Source of the DNA: JAABVY01 sp964496505
GTDB lineage: Bacteria; Zixibacteria; MSB-5A5; JAABVY01
Assembly: GCA_964496505.1 (NCBI GenBank)
Contig: CAZBZV010000017.1
Location: 1-61,082 of the forward strand
Direction of reading: 5' to 3'
Length of the DNA: 61,082 nucleotides
Under the pieces are notes generated by a model. It did no database searches, had not been told where the DNA came from, and saw nothing but the letters and a program-made list of their open reading frames with translations. Shown piece after piece: positions 17,904-25,490 of this stretch. Every line of letters begins with the position of its first letter. The first letter of the stretch is position 1. The translations under genes were made by a program, and so were the position numbers.

Positions 17904-18287
17904 TCACTGTTTGGGTTGGAAATATGTTGTGGTTGAGGTGTATTGCGAGCGGTTGAACTCATCAGTCCAGTAAACCCAGACCGTAACTTTCTTAACATCG
18001 CCCTGATCCTCATAGGAATCCTCGACGTACCAGTGACGAAAGATTCCATCCTGATCCTCATAGCCATAGTACTCCAACTGATCTTCAGGGGTATTCTTAA
18101 TGGTTTCAATCGTCTCTCGAACCATCTGCACTGTCTGCGTGGTCTTCTCAGACCAGGCATTACCGCTGATGGATATGACCAGCATAGAAAGAAGTGTGAG
18201 AAGGCCGATTGAAAATATGACCAACCCAACCATGACTTCGAGGATTGTAAATCCTTGTGAATCGAGTTTTTTTCGTATCTTCTTCAT
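17904..18287 (-). CDS. PilV-like minor pilin
   Basis: 128 residues from ATG 18287. The leader KKIRKKLDSQG is followed by FTILEVMVGLVIFSIGLLTLLSMLV, a typical PilV prepilin N-terminus with Glu5. An alternative ATG at 18317 would add ten residues, but it falls at the start site predicted from the sigma-54 element at 18330-18344, so 18287 is preferred. The rest is short and polar. It is the first gene of the pilV-pilW-pilX operon. It is likely an initiating minor pilin. Confidence 0.78.
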   Translation of the reverse strand: MKKIRKKLDSQGFTILEVMVGLVIFSIGLLTLLSMLVISISGNAWSEKTTQTVQMVRETIETIKNTPEDQLEYYGYEDQDGIFRHWYVEDSYEDQGDVKKVTVWVYWTDEFNRSQYTSTTTYFQPKQ

Positions 18288-18329
18288 ATCTGCATCCAAT
18301 CCTTTTTGATTTTCCATGCAGACTTTTAA

Positions 18330-18344
18330 GCAAACAGAAGGCCA
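18330..18344 (-). promoter_or_regulatory. Sigma-54 promoter of pilV operon
   Basis: On the minus strand the sequence is TGGCCTTCTGTTTGC. It has TGG at -24 and TTGC at -12, with exactly 10 bp between GG and GC. The predicted start is near 18318, giving a ~30-nt leader to the ATG at 18287. Confidence 0.65.
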
Positions 18345-18455
18345 AACATGAATACTGAGAATTGGAAAACCAGTATCTTGTTGCCTGCCATGAGATAATG
18401 CGCTGATACGTAAAGATGTAGTTGAGGTTGAAAATGATTTTCCGTGCTATTAACA

Positions 18456-18471
18456 ATGGGATTTATCCCAT
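18456..18471. repeat. 16-bp palindrome upstream of pilV promoter
   Basis: ATGGGATTTATCCCAT has perfect 7-bp arms around TT. It is centred about 145 bp upstream of the predicted pilV start, in the range of enhancer sites for sigma-54 activators. No copy was seen upstream of the two major-type pilins. Confidence 0.45.
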
Positions 18472-18576
18472 ACTCTCATGAAGGATATCAATAATGCGGC
18501 TTAATTTTTGCAATTCAATAAGTTAAACCGGGTTTCAAGGAGGAGGCAGAATTCTATGGAGTTGATGCTGAAAAGA

Positions 18577-18610
18577 TAAAAAAGAGGCGGCCAATTTATC
18601 AAGGCCGCCT
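18577..18610 (-). terminator. Terminator of PEP-CTERM gene 18636-19292
   Basis: An 8-bp stem AGGCGGCC / GGCCGCCT with a 10-nt loop is followed on the minus strand by CTCTTTTTTATC. It lies 26 nt past the stop codon. Confidence 0.85.
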
Positions 18611-18635
18611 GGGTAATTTAAAGATTTTCAATAGC

Positions 18636-19292
18636 TTATGATTTTTTGCGTCTGATAATCCCGGCTCCTGCCAGACCAAGACCCAGAAGGATCAATGTGG
18701 TCGGCTCGGGAACGATTGTTCCGCCTATAACCATATCATTGTGATCATAATTCGGTCCGGTAACATGGTCATCATCGATAAAGAGAAGAATGTCATATTT
18801 GCCCCAGAATTCCAGGGAGCCAAACTGATAATGACCATAAGGATTAAAGGTATTGTATCCCATGAACCACTGGTAATCTGAACCGGCAGGAAGGGTCAAT
18901 CCGCGCTCGCTGAAGAGAAGTACATCGTTGTTGTTGAAGACGCCATCATCATCAAGATCGTTATGCAGGAACATCCCCACCTGCGGAACGCCGGCTGTAT
19001 TGATCGTCAGTTTTGTGATTGGCGAATCATCATCATCAAAAACTGTGAGCATATTGGAGCCCACACCGAGATCAGTATAGAATCCAAAAGTGTTCATGTC
19101 GGCATGAGGTGTCATCTCTGCGATCAGAGTGAATTCCCATACCAGCTCGCCAGTGTTAATCCAGGTATCTGCATCCGGCGATGTGGCAGGAGACACCATC
19201 GAGCCATTATAATACAGATCCGGCACGGCCATGGACTGTGACGCAAAGAAACAGACCATTAAGACTGCCATTAAAATGTGTTTTGCTTTCAT
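18636..19292 (-). CDS. PEP-CTERM sorting-domain secreted protein
   Basis: 218 residues. A signal peptide (MKAKHILMAVLMVCFFASQSMA) leads into a ~150-residue beta-rich domain. Near its end is DDDHVTGPNYDHNDM, which resembles Asp-rich DUF4114-type repeats and may bind calcium (tentative). The C-terminus VPEPTTLILLGLGLAGAGII followed by RRKKS is a textbook PEP-CTERM signal: PEP motif, transmembrane helix, basic tail. Exosortase is expected to cleave it and release or anchor the protein at the surface. It is closely paralogous to 19574-20269. It has its own sigma-54-like promoter, upstream box and terminator, so it is a single-gene unit. Confidence 0.92.
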   Translation of the reverse strand: MKAKHILMAVLMVCFFASQSMAVPDLYYNGSMVSPATSPDADTWINTGELVWEFTLIAEMTPHADMNTFGFYTDLGVGSNMLTVFDDDDSPITKLTINTAGVPQVGMFLHNDLDDDGVFNNNDVLLFSERGLTLPAGSDYQWFMGYNTFNPYGHYQFGSLEFWGKYDILLFIDDDHVTGPNYDHNDMVIGGTIVPEPTTLILLGLGLAGAGIIRRKKS

Positions 19293-19341
19293 TTGATTTA
19301 ACCTCCAATGCTATTATTTTTTATTTATCATTATTATATTA

Positions 19342-19357
19342 ATCAAATACCATGCCA
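19342..19357 (-). promoter_or_regulatory. Sigma-54-like promoter of PEP-CTERM gene 18636-19292
   Basis: The minus-strand sequence is TGGCATGGTATTTGAT. GG and the -12 pair are 10 bp apart as required, but the -12 box is TTGAT instead of TTGCA/T. The same variant occurs at the second PEP-CTERM gene. The predicted start is near 19331, 39 nt before the ATG. Confidence 0.65.
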
Positions 19358-19419
19358 AATTGATATCTTGTATAGTTGCAACGAGATAGCTTTAACGCTT
19401 GACTTTAAATCGCCGTAAA

Positions 19420-19438
19420 GTGTCCATTTTGCCGACAC
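19420..19438. promoter_or_regulatory. Candidate PrsR-binding box
   Basis: GTGTCCATTTTGCCGACAC is an inverted repeat (GTGTC-N9-GACAC) centred about 98 bp upstream of the predicted start of the 18636-19292 gene. Thirteen of its central 17 positions match the box at 20393-20409. Assignment to PrsR is inference. Confidence 0.55.
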
Positions 19439-19516
19439 CTAAAAGATGCTATAAAAGCCATAGTATATTTGAAGTGTTGGGAGAAAGGCGGGATCTATTA
19501 TAAAGTATTGGTATGC

Positions 19517-19550
19517 AACAAAAAAAGGCGGCCATTTAAATGCCGCCTTT
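19517..19550 (-). terminator. Terminator of PEP-CTERM gene 19574-20269
   Basis: The stem AAAGGCGGC / GCCGCCTTT (19524-19550) has a 9-nt loop and continues on the minus strand into a T-run (TTTTTTTGTTG). It lies 23 nt past the stop codon. Confidence 0.85.
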
Positions 19551-19573
19551 AAATTAATGCCTTAAGTAGCTTA

Positions 19574-20269
19574 TTATTTTCTTCTTCTGCGGATAATTCC
19601 GGCTCCAGCCAGTCCCAGTCCCAAAAGCAACAGGGTGGTGGGCTCAGGAACCACGGTCATACCGACAATCATATCGTCATGATCGTAGTTCGGGCTGGTA
19701 ACATGGTTGTCGTCAATAAAGATGAGATAATCATATTTTCCGGAGAAATTACGGCCGTGATAGGAGAAATCTGCCATGCCGTAAGCAGATACATCATATG
19801 ATCTGAACCACTGATAATCCGATCCGGGAGGATTCGGCTGTGTCAGGGCGCGCTCCGAGAAAAGTATAATATCGGTGTCTTCCGGCTCATAAACGCCGTC
19901 ATCATCAATATCGTTGAAAAGCGCAAATCCAAAAGTGCTTCCCATATAAAGAGTATTGGTAGCTCCCGGAAGCACATCATTGGCGCCCAACTGGTTAAAG
20001 ATCCAGCCGCCATCGTTTCCTGTACCGAGATCAACGTAAGCACCAAAGCTATTGTTGGGTGCGTTACCACCATAAAATTCTCCCACAAGGGTGAATTTTA
20101 CCAGGGTGTTCTGAGCCAAAGGCATATCGGCGCTGGTCAGATCTTCATCCGGTCCGGCCAGCAAAGTTCCGCCCATGCTGCCATTGACATATAAATCCGG
20201 AATGGCGTAAGCCTGGGAGAATAGAAGAAGTAAAATAACTAAGGCAGGTAAAAAGAGTTTGGTTTTCAT
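19574..20269 (-). CDS. PEP-CTERM sorting-domain secreted protein (paralogue)
   Basis: 231 residues with the same plan as its neighbour. The signal peptide ends at SQAYA, and the mature start IPDLYVNGSM matches VPDLYYNGSM in the paralogue. A central DDIDDDGVYEPEDTD-type Asp-rich stretch and DDNHVTSPNYDHDDM follow. The C-terminal sorting signal is VPEPTTLLLLGLGLAGAGII plus RRRRK. It is an exosortase substrate. It has an independent promoter and terminator with two candidate PrsR boxes upstream. The two genes clearly arose by duplication that included the regulatory region. Confidence 0.92.
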   Translation of the reverse strand: MKTKLFLPALVILLLLFSQAYAIPDLYVNGSMGGTLLAGPDEDLTSADMPLAQNTLVKFTLVGEFYGGNAPNNSFGAYVDLGTGNDGGWIFNQLGANDVLPGATNTLYMGSTFGFALFNDIDDDGVYEPEDTDIILFSERALTQPNPPGSDYQWFRSYDVSAYGMADFSYHGRNFSGKYDYLIFIDDNHVTSPNYDHDDMIVGMTVVPEPTTLLLLGLGLAGAGIIRRRRK

Positions 20270-20312
20270 AAAACCCCCGTATGGTTAATTATTTTTCTTT
20301 ACTCTATTGATA

Positions 20313-20328
20313 ATCAATTATCGTGCCG
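20313..20328 (-). promoter_or_regulatory. Sigma-54-like promoter of PEP-CTERM gene 19574-20269
   Basis: The minus-strand sequence is CGGCACGATAATTGAT. It has the GGCACG -24 box, 10-bp spacing, and the TTGAT -12 variant shared with the paralogue. The predicted start is near 20302, 33 nt before the ATG. Confidence 0.65.
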
Positions 20329-20392
20329 TTTATGCTATGTTGTTGTAGGACATGCATTAAACAATTATGAGAGAACACATATTTTATAATAT

Positions 20393-20409
20393 TGTACACA
20401 TTTCCGACA
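20393..20409. promoter_or_regulatory. Candidate PrsR-binding box
   Basis: TGTACACATTTCCGACA matches the box at 19421-19437 at 13 of 17 positions. It is centred about 99 bp upstream of the predicted start, the same distance as in the paralogue. Confidence 0.55.
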
Positions 20410-20480
20410 CAGCTAATAAAAAAGAATACACAAATCATGGTAAATAGTTGAACAGCAGTGTGATATGGCAAGGATGGCAT

Positions 20481-20497
20481 TGTCCAAAAAGACGACA
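20481..20497. promoter_or_regulatory. Second candidate PrsR-binding box
   Basis: TGTCCAAAAAGACGACA matches the 19421-19437 box at 12 of 17 positions, including both TGTCCA and CGACA ends. It is centred about 187 bp upstream of the predicted start. Confidence 0.45.
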
Positions 20498-20619
20498 TTG
20501 TTCGGGGAATGTTAGAGCCGGGCGCGATTAAAACTAAATATGAGTCTAATAATATATATTATGTAAGATTGTAAATGGAATTAAATACTGCTATTTTTGT
20601 ATTTATGCCCTATCAGGAG

Positions 20620-20647
20620 CAAAAAGGCCTGCTTTTAGACAGGCCTT
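20620..20647 (-). terminator. leuS terminator
   Basis: An 8-bp stem AAGGCCTG / CAGGCCTT (20624-20647) with an 8-nt loop is followed on the minus strand by TTTTTGCTCC. It lies 22 nt past the leuS stop. Confidence 0.85.
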
Positions 20648-20668
20648 CAGTCTCTAATGATTCGTTTT

Positions 20669-23182
20669 TTATTTTACCACGATATTGATCAGTTTACCCG
20701 GCACATGAATCGTTTTTATGATCTTTTTATCCTGTATGAATTTCTTTACTTTCTCCGAATCAAGAGCGATTGTTTCTATCAAATCCTTAGAAGCATGGGA
20801 ACTTACCATCATCTGCTCGCGGACTTTGCCGTTAACCTGTACAACTATATTAATCTGTTCCGATACAACCGCATCGGGATCGTATGACGGCCATGAGGAT
20901 TTGAATATCGATTCTCTGTATCCAAACAGGCTCCAGACTTCCTCCGCGAAATGCGGTGCCAGCGGCGCGATTAGTTGTATTGATTTCTGGAGAATATACT
21001 GATAAAATTCAGGTTCGATACGCTTAACATGGTTTAAGGCATTAAAGTACTCCATTAAGGCTGCGATATTTGTGTTGAATTGCATTCTATCGCTGTCCTC
21101 GGAGACCTTTTTGATCATCTGATTCAGCTTGACATACAAATCCCACTGATTTTCAGACAATTGATCCTTTTTGAAGTAGCGCTTTAAGTCGACCTGCTCA
21201 GGATTATCGATCTCGGTGACCATGCGATAGAAGCGATTGATAAAGCGTTCGATTCCCACAAAGGCCTCTTCATTCCAATCGATCTCCTTATCGGCGGGAG
21301 CTGTGAAATGCATTGCCAGGCGGCTGATATCCACACCGTAACGGTCGATCAGCTCCATGGGCGAGACCACATTGCCCAGCGATTTGGACATAATCTGCCC
21401 CTTGGCATCTCTGACCATGCCGTGATTAAACAGATTCAGTGCGGGCTCATCAACATTCAACCAGCCCAGATCATACATGAATTTCGTAAAGAAACGGAAG
21501 TACAGCAAATGGCCGGTGGCGTGCTCTATTCCGCCGATATATTGATCGACAGGCATCCATTTCTCGGCATCGGCCCTCGAAAACGGCTGATGCGGGTTTT
21601 TATTGTCGAGATAGCGCATATGGTACCAGGATGAGCAGACGAAGGTATCCATCGTATCCGGATCTCGCTCTGCCTCTTCCCCGCATTTTGGGCATTTAAC
21701 ATTCATATATTCCGGTATATCCGCCAGGGGCGATCTGCCCTTTGGAATGTAATTCTCGACGTTTTCAGGCAGTTTCACGGGGAGATCGTCCTCCGGCACG
21801 GGTACCGGGCCGCATTTCTCGCAATGAATGATAGGAATCGGCGCTCCCCAGTATCTCTGGCGGGAAATCAGCCAGTCGCGCAGCCGATAATTGACTTTTT
21901 TGCGTCCAAATCCTTCATTTTCAGCATGTTGAGTCACTTTTTCCACTGCTTTTTTGCCAACCAGGCCGTCAAAACGTCCGGAATTTACCATAACTCCATA
22001 TTCCACATAGGCTTCGAACATATCATCGAGATTTAAGCTGCCACCCTCGGGATGAATAACAATTTTGATCGGAATATCGTATTTTTTGGCGAACAGGAAA
22101 TCCCGCTGATCATGCGCTGGTACTGCCATGACTACCCCGGTTCCGTATGAAGCCAGGACATAATCGGCCACCCAGAGCTGTACTTTTTCGCCGTTATAGG
22201 GATTTATGGCATAACAGCCGGTAAAAACGCCGTCCTTCTCCCCTGTTTCGGCCGTGCGTTCGATTTCGGTTTTATTAATCGCTTTCTGGATATAATCTTC
22301 GACATCTTTTTTATATTCATTGGGAATATCAAGTTTATCCAGAATCTCCGCCTCCGGCGCTATAGCCATGAATGTCACGCCGAAAATAGTATCAGGACGG
22401 GTAGTGAAAATAGGTATCTTCTCCCCCGATTCCAGTTTGAAATCGATTTCGGCTCCGACAGATCTTCCGATCCAGTTTCTCTGCATGGTCTTGACATTTT
22501 CCGGCCAGCCGGTCAATTTATCCAGATCGTTCAAAAGCCTTTCGGCGTAATCGGTGATCTTGAAAAACCACTGTTTTAATTTGCGTTTGGTTACGATCTG
22601 GTGGCAGCGCCAGCATTGGCCCTCGGCGTCGACCTGCTCGTTGGCCAGCACCGTGTTACATGTCTCGCACCAGTTGACTGTGGCCTCTTTCTGATAAGCC
22701 AGCTCTTTTTTGAAAAGCTGGACAAAAAACCATTCCGTGAATTTGTAATAATCCGGCAGACAGGTGGCCACCTCGCGATCCCAGTCGAATGATATTCCGA
22801 CTTTTTTCAGGGTATTGCGGGAGACCTTAATATTTTTGAGGGTCCAGTCCTGTGGTTTGAGATTTCTCTTGATGGCAGCCTGCTCGGCTGGAAGCCCGAA
22901 CGCATCCCATCCAAAAGGATGCAGGACATCATATCCCTCCATCATTTTGCGCCTGGCTACAGCATCTCCCACACTGTAGTTTCTGAAGTGTCCCATGTGG
23001 ATGTCGCCCGAGGGATAGGCAAACATCACCAGGTTATAGAATTTCTTTTTTGGGTCCGGATTGGTCTTATAAAGTTTTTGCTCTTCCCACTTCTCCTGCC
23101 ATTTGGCCTCGATTTCACGGAAAGGATAAAAACTTTCCCCGGTTTTTTTTCGATTTTGCTGAGTCTTTTCCATAGTCATCAC
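20669..23182 (-). CDS. leuS: Leucyl-tRNA synthetase
   Basis: 837 residues, normal length for a bacterial LeuRS. The HIGH motif is YPSGDIHMGHFRN near residue 57, and the KMSKS motif is GQIMSKSLGN. An editing (CP1) domain lies between, with a zinc-binding-like CETC ... CWRC pattern, and CEKCG ... CPKCG before KMSKS. It charges tRNA-Leu with leucine in the cytoplasm. Two start Mets (MMTM) are adjacent. It appears to be a single-gene unit with its own terminator. Confidence 0.97.
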   Translation of the reverse strand: MMTMEKTQQNRKKTGESFYPFREIEAKWQEKWEEQKLYKTNPDPKKKFYNLVMFAYPSGDIHMGHFRNYSVGDAVARRKMMEGYDVLHPFGWDAFGLPAEQAAIKRNLKPQDWTLKNIKVSRNTLKKVGISFDWDREVATCLPDYYKFTEWFFVQLFKKELAYQKEATVNWCETCNTVLANEQVDAEGQCWRCHQIVTKRKLKQWFFKITDYAERLLNDLDKLTGWPENVKTMQRNWIGRSVGAEIDFKLESGEKIPIFTTRPDTIFGVTFMAIAPEAEILDKLDIPNEYKKDVEDYIQKAINKTEIERTAETGEKDGVFTGCYAINPYNGEKVQLWVADYVLASYGTGVVMAVPAHDQRDFLFAKKYDIPIKIVIHPEGGSLNLDDMFEAYVEYGVMVNSGRFDGLVGKKAVEKVTQHAENEGFGRKKVNYRLRDWLISRQRYWGAPIPIIHCEKCGPVPVPEDDLPVKLPENVENYIPKGRSPLADIPEYMNVKCPKCGEEAERDPDTMDTFVCSSWYHMRYLDNKNPHQPFSRADAEKWMPVDQYIGGIEHATGHLLYFRFFTKFMYDLGWLNVDEPALNLFNHGMVRDAKGQIMSKSLGNVVSPMELIDRYGVDISRLAMHFTAPADKEIDWNEEAFVGIERFINRFYRMVTEIDNPEQVDLKRYFKKDQLSENQWDLYVKLNQMIKKVSEDSDRMQFNTNIAALMEYFNALNHVKRIEPEFYQYILQKSIQLIAPLAPHFAEEVWSLFGYRESIFKSSWPSYDPDAVVSEQINIVVQVNGKVREQMMVSSHASKDLIETIALDSEKVKKFIQDKKIIKTIHVPGKLINIVVK

Positions 23183-23305
23183 CAGCTTTATATCTTATAA
23201 AGTTGTTTCCAATTTCAATCGTATACACGACAAAATGTCATGGTATACTACATTTTGAATAGGGATAATAAGAATTGGATACTATTTGAGCAAGTAAATT
23301 ATATA

Positions 23306-23321
23306 TGGCCCTGGAGGGCCA
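23306..23321. repeat. 16-bp GC-rich palindrome
   Basis: TGGCCCTGGAGGGCCA has perfect 7-bp arms around GG inside AT-rich DNA. It has no T-run and is not beside a stop codon, so it could be an operator or small hairpin. Confidence 0.4.
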
Positions 23322-23465
23322 AAAGTCGGAGGTATGTAAAACGGACTTGCACCATTTGATCATAATAATCGGCAATTGAATCTTTTTGTCAAGCCAAAAT
23401 CAACATAAAAAATATGATATTGATTCTACGGCAAAATTAGAATTATATTCACACCATCATTTTCA

Positions 23466-23493
23466 TTGACATTTCAGGGAATATTGGTAAATT
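23466..23493 (+). promoter_or_regulatory. Sigma-70-like promoter for dockerin-repeat genes
   Basis: TTGACA at 23466-23471, a 16-bp spacer, then TAAATT at 23488-23493. It lies about 115 nt upstream of the ATG at 23608. Confidence 0.4.
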
Positions 23494-23607
23494 TATTAAT
23501 AGCAAACTGCACCTGAAGAAATTACTCCCTAATTTTCAAACCGCCGCTGGTAGCTGCCTTTAATCGAAATTTCGAAAATGAAATTTTCTAAAATCCTGGA
23601 GGCGCTT

Positions 23608-24444
23608 ATGAAGTCCAGAATCACGTTGACCCCTATCCTGACATTATCTTTTCTGATATTAATCTGTCCGTCGCTGTTGGCGCTGGTCGGGGATTGTAAT
23701 GGCAATGGAAGTTATGATGTCGGCGATATTGTAGTGCTGGCAAGTTACATTGCCAGCGATGGTCCCACCAGCCCGAGCATGTTCAACTGCGATTGTGACG
23801 GCTTTCCGGGCATCAATTATGCCGATTATCTTCAGCTGATTATGGGGCCGCCCTTCCCCGGCCCGGGGACGGATTATCCAAAGCAGTCGGAAGTCCGCTT
23901 TTATTTCAATGTCCGTATTCCACCGGATGAATCCCAGTATGCGCTGGAGGTTTTTGTCGAGGTACCGGATGATTTCCCGGTGGAAGCGTTCATGATACCG
24001 TTCTCATTTGAGGCCGAAGGCAGTCAGGCTCAGGTCGAATGGCTTAGCGCTGACTTCAGCGGTACTGTTGCCAATCCCGACGCCATGAATGTCTCGCCCT
24101 ATTCAGGCGGAGATATTATTACGATTGAGGCCAATCCCATAGCCCATGGAGGCGGCCCGGCTTTTCCGGCAGGAGCCTCAGGCCTTTTATGTACACTTTA
24201 TTTCTCTTCCGGCAGCGGTGAGCCCAACGACTTGAGGATAGTATCTCTGGCACACAGCTGGCCTATGCTTTTAAAGCATGTCCCCTATCCCGGTGTCGAC
24301 GGTGACAGGATATTCCTGCCGCAGTTTATCCGGGCGCCCTATGGCGATGGTAACAGCGATGGGGTTGTTAATCTTTCTGATGCTGTTCGGATAGTAAATT
24401 ATATATTTCTAAACGGTCCCGCACCGGGATCGGATGAACCGTAA
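23608..24444 (+). CDS. Secreted protein with dockerin-like repeats
   Basis: 278 residues from ATG 23608, chosen for GGAGG 6 nt upstream and the signal peptide that follows (ending near LLALVGD). An in-frame ATG at 23578 lacks a ribosome site. Dockerin type I-like calcium loops lie at the N-terminus (GDCNGNGSYDVGDIVVLASY and CDCDGFPGINYADYLQLI) and at the C-terminus (GDGNSDGVVNLSDAVRIVN). Between them is a cohesin-like beta domain. Proteins with such terminal repeats are common in several uncultured FCB-related phyla; whether they assemble by dockerin-cohesin pairing there is unknown. It is tandem with a paralogue 18 nt downstream. Confidence 0.8.
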   Translation: MKSRITLTPILTLSFLILICPSLLALVGDCNGNGSYDVGDIVVLASYIASDGPTSPSMFNCDCDGFPGINYADYLQLIMGPPFPGPGTDYPKQSEVRFYFNVRIPPDESQYALEVFVEVPDDFPVEAFMIPFSFEAEGSQAQVEWLSADFSGTVANPDAMNVSPYSGGDIITIEANPIAHGGGPAFPAGASGLLCTLYFSSGSGEPNDLRIVSLAHSWPMLLKHVPYPGVDGDRIFLPQFIRAPYGDGNSDGVVNLSDAVRIVNYIFLNGPAPGSDEP

Positions 24445-24462
24445 ATTGATGGGAGGGATAAT

Positions 24463-25311
24463 ATGTTTTCACTATATAAATTTACCATAGTATTATTTGC
24501 AATAACTGCACTTGCTTTAACTCCTTCAGCCGGGTCACAGCCTTTGATCGGCGACTGCAATTCCGATGGTTATGTTAATATGAGCGATTATGTTCATATC
24601 GTAAATTACCTTTACATGGATGGACCTGTGCCTGCTGATGAATGTGATTGTGACGGCTTTCCGGGTATTAATCGCGCCGATGCCCTTCAAATCAGAGCCA
24701 GTATTTTTAAAGGTGCCGATCTTTATGCCCCACCCGGCACGGATTTGCCGGTGCCGTCGCATATAAAGATTTTCTGCAACAGGCAGATTGACGGAAGTCC
24801 GGGTAATAACAGCATTCCAATATATATTGATATCCCGGATGATAATCAGATATCCGAATTTATGCTGGATTTTTCGTATGTTGCCGAAGGCATTCAGGCA
24901 GAGTTGAATTGCGATAGTATAAGTTTCGAGGAATCGGTTATACCTGATGTGTATGCTGGTTTTGATAACGCATCTAAGATTGTCAGTCTGTACCGAGATC
25001 CGGGGGATGTAATTACACCGCCTATTCCAGGTGGGACCTCGGGTCTTGTCTGTACTGCCTGGTTTACCCAAATAATTTCCGGCGATGAAAATGACCTGAT
25101 TTTATTATGCAATGAACGTCCCTTATGGCCGATGATTCTCCAGAAGGAATACTATGAGGGAGTAGACGGTGAGCGTGTGCTTATTCCCGAATTTATCCGG
25201 GCGCCCTATGGAGATTCAAATTCGGACGGCACGGTTAATATTTCAGATGCAGTCTGGATCATCAATTACGTATTTTTAGGAGGCTCTCCTCCGGGGGATC
25301 TGGAGCCGTAG
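24463..25311 (+). CDS. Secreted protein with dockerin-like repeats (paralogue)
   Basis: 282 residues with a signal peptide ending near AGSQP. The N-terminal repeats are GDCNSDGYVNMSDYVHIVNY and CDCDGFPGINRADALQI; the C-terminal one is GDSNSDGTVNISDAVWIINY. The middle domain aligns with that of the previous gene (IDIPDDNQISEFMLDFSYVA against VEVPDDFPVEAFMIPFSFEA, and PGGTSGLVCT against PAGASGLLCT). The two clearly arose by duplication and share a transcript ended by the hairpin at 25335. It is exported and probably surface or matrix associated. Confidence 0.8.
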   Translation: MFSLYKFTIVLFAITALALTPSAGSQPLIGDCNSDGYVNMSDYVHIVNYLYMDGPVPADECDCDGFPGINRADALQIRASIFKGADLYAPPGTDLPVPSHIKIFCNRQIDGSPGNNSIPIYIDIPDDNQISEFMLDFSYVAEGIQAELNCDSISFEESVIPDVYAGFDNASKIVSLYRDPGDVITPPIPGGTSGLVCTAWFTQIISGDENDLILLCNERPLWPMILQKEYYEGVDGERVLIPEFIRAPYGDSNSDGTVNISDAVWIINYVFLGGSPPGDLEP

Positions 25312-25334
25312 GTAATCAGGATTGAAATAATAAC

Positions 25335-25366
25335 GCCCGCAGTATAAAGTTCTGCGGGCTGGTTTT
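25335..25366 (+). terminator. Terminator of the dockerin-repeat operon
   Basis: An 8-bp stem GCCCGCAG / CTGCGGGC with a 9-nt loop is followed by TGGTTTTTG on the plus strand. It lies 24 nt after the stop. Confidence 0.8.
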
Positions 25367-25376
25367 TGCAAAATAA

Positions 25377-25454
25377 TGGTCGGGGAGAGCAGATTTGAAC
25401 TGCCGACCTCTTGCACCCCAAGCAAGCACGCTAACCAGGCTGCGCCACTCCCCG
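25377..25454 (-). tRNA. tRNA-Pro (anticodon GGG)
   Basis: 78 nt including an encoded CCA. The acceptor stem is CGGGGAG / CTCCCCG with discriminator A. The anticodon stem CTTGC / GCAAG encloses TTGGGGT, giving anticodon GGG. The T arm GGCAG-TTCAAAT-CTGCT and a normal D arm are present. It is on the minus strand, directly after the terminator of the plus-strand dockerin genes. Confidence 0.93.
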
Positions 25455-25490
25455 ACGCAAAATCATAAACTACTAATAGAACCGGAAAAA

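Larger units (their letters stand above)
18318..18635. other. Intergenic region between PEP-CTERM gene and minor pilin operon
   Basis: It holds the pilV sigma-54 promoter (18330-18344), a 16-bp palindrome (18456-18471) and the PEP-CTERM terminator (18577-18610). A seven-codon plus-strand frame after AGGAGG at ~18556 is too short to call. No other gene is visible. Confidence 0.6.
20270..20668. other. Regulatory intergenic region upstream of PEP-CTERM gene
   Basis: AT-rich, 399 bp. It contains a sigma-54-like promoter (20313-20328), two related TGT-N-GACA boxes (20393-20409 and 20481-20497) and the leuS terminator (20620-20647). The 64-codon frame across 20304-20498 overlaps these sites and is not credible as a gene. 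Confidence 0.6.
23183..23607. other. Divergent intergenic region between leuS and dockerin-repeat genes
   Basis: 425 bp, AT-rich. It contains a perfect palindrome (23306-23321) and a sigma-70-like promoter for the plus-strand genes (23466-23493). A GACAAAATGTC inverted repeat lies near 23229-23239, close to the leuS start. I see no RNA gene or riboswitch. Confidence 0.5.

Noticed and set aside
18556..18579. Seven-codon plus-strand frame after AGGAGG
   Set aside because: It is too short to support as a gene and runs into the terminator of the opposite strand.
20304..20498. 64-codon minus-strand reading frame upstream of a PEP-CTERM gene
   Set aside because: It overlaps the sigma-54-like promoter and enhancer boxes, has no ribosome-binding site and no recognisable domain.
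23229..23239. GACAAAATGTC inverted repeat as a PrsR site
   Set aside because: The half-sites are in the opposite order and the spacing is 3 bp instead of 9.
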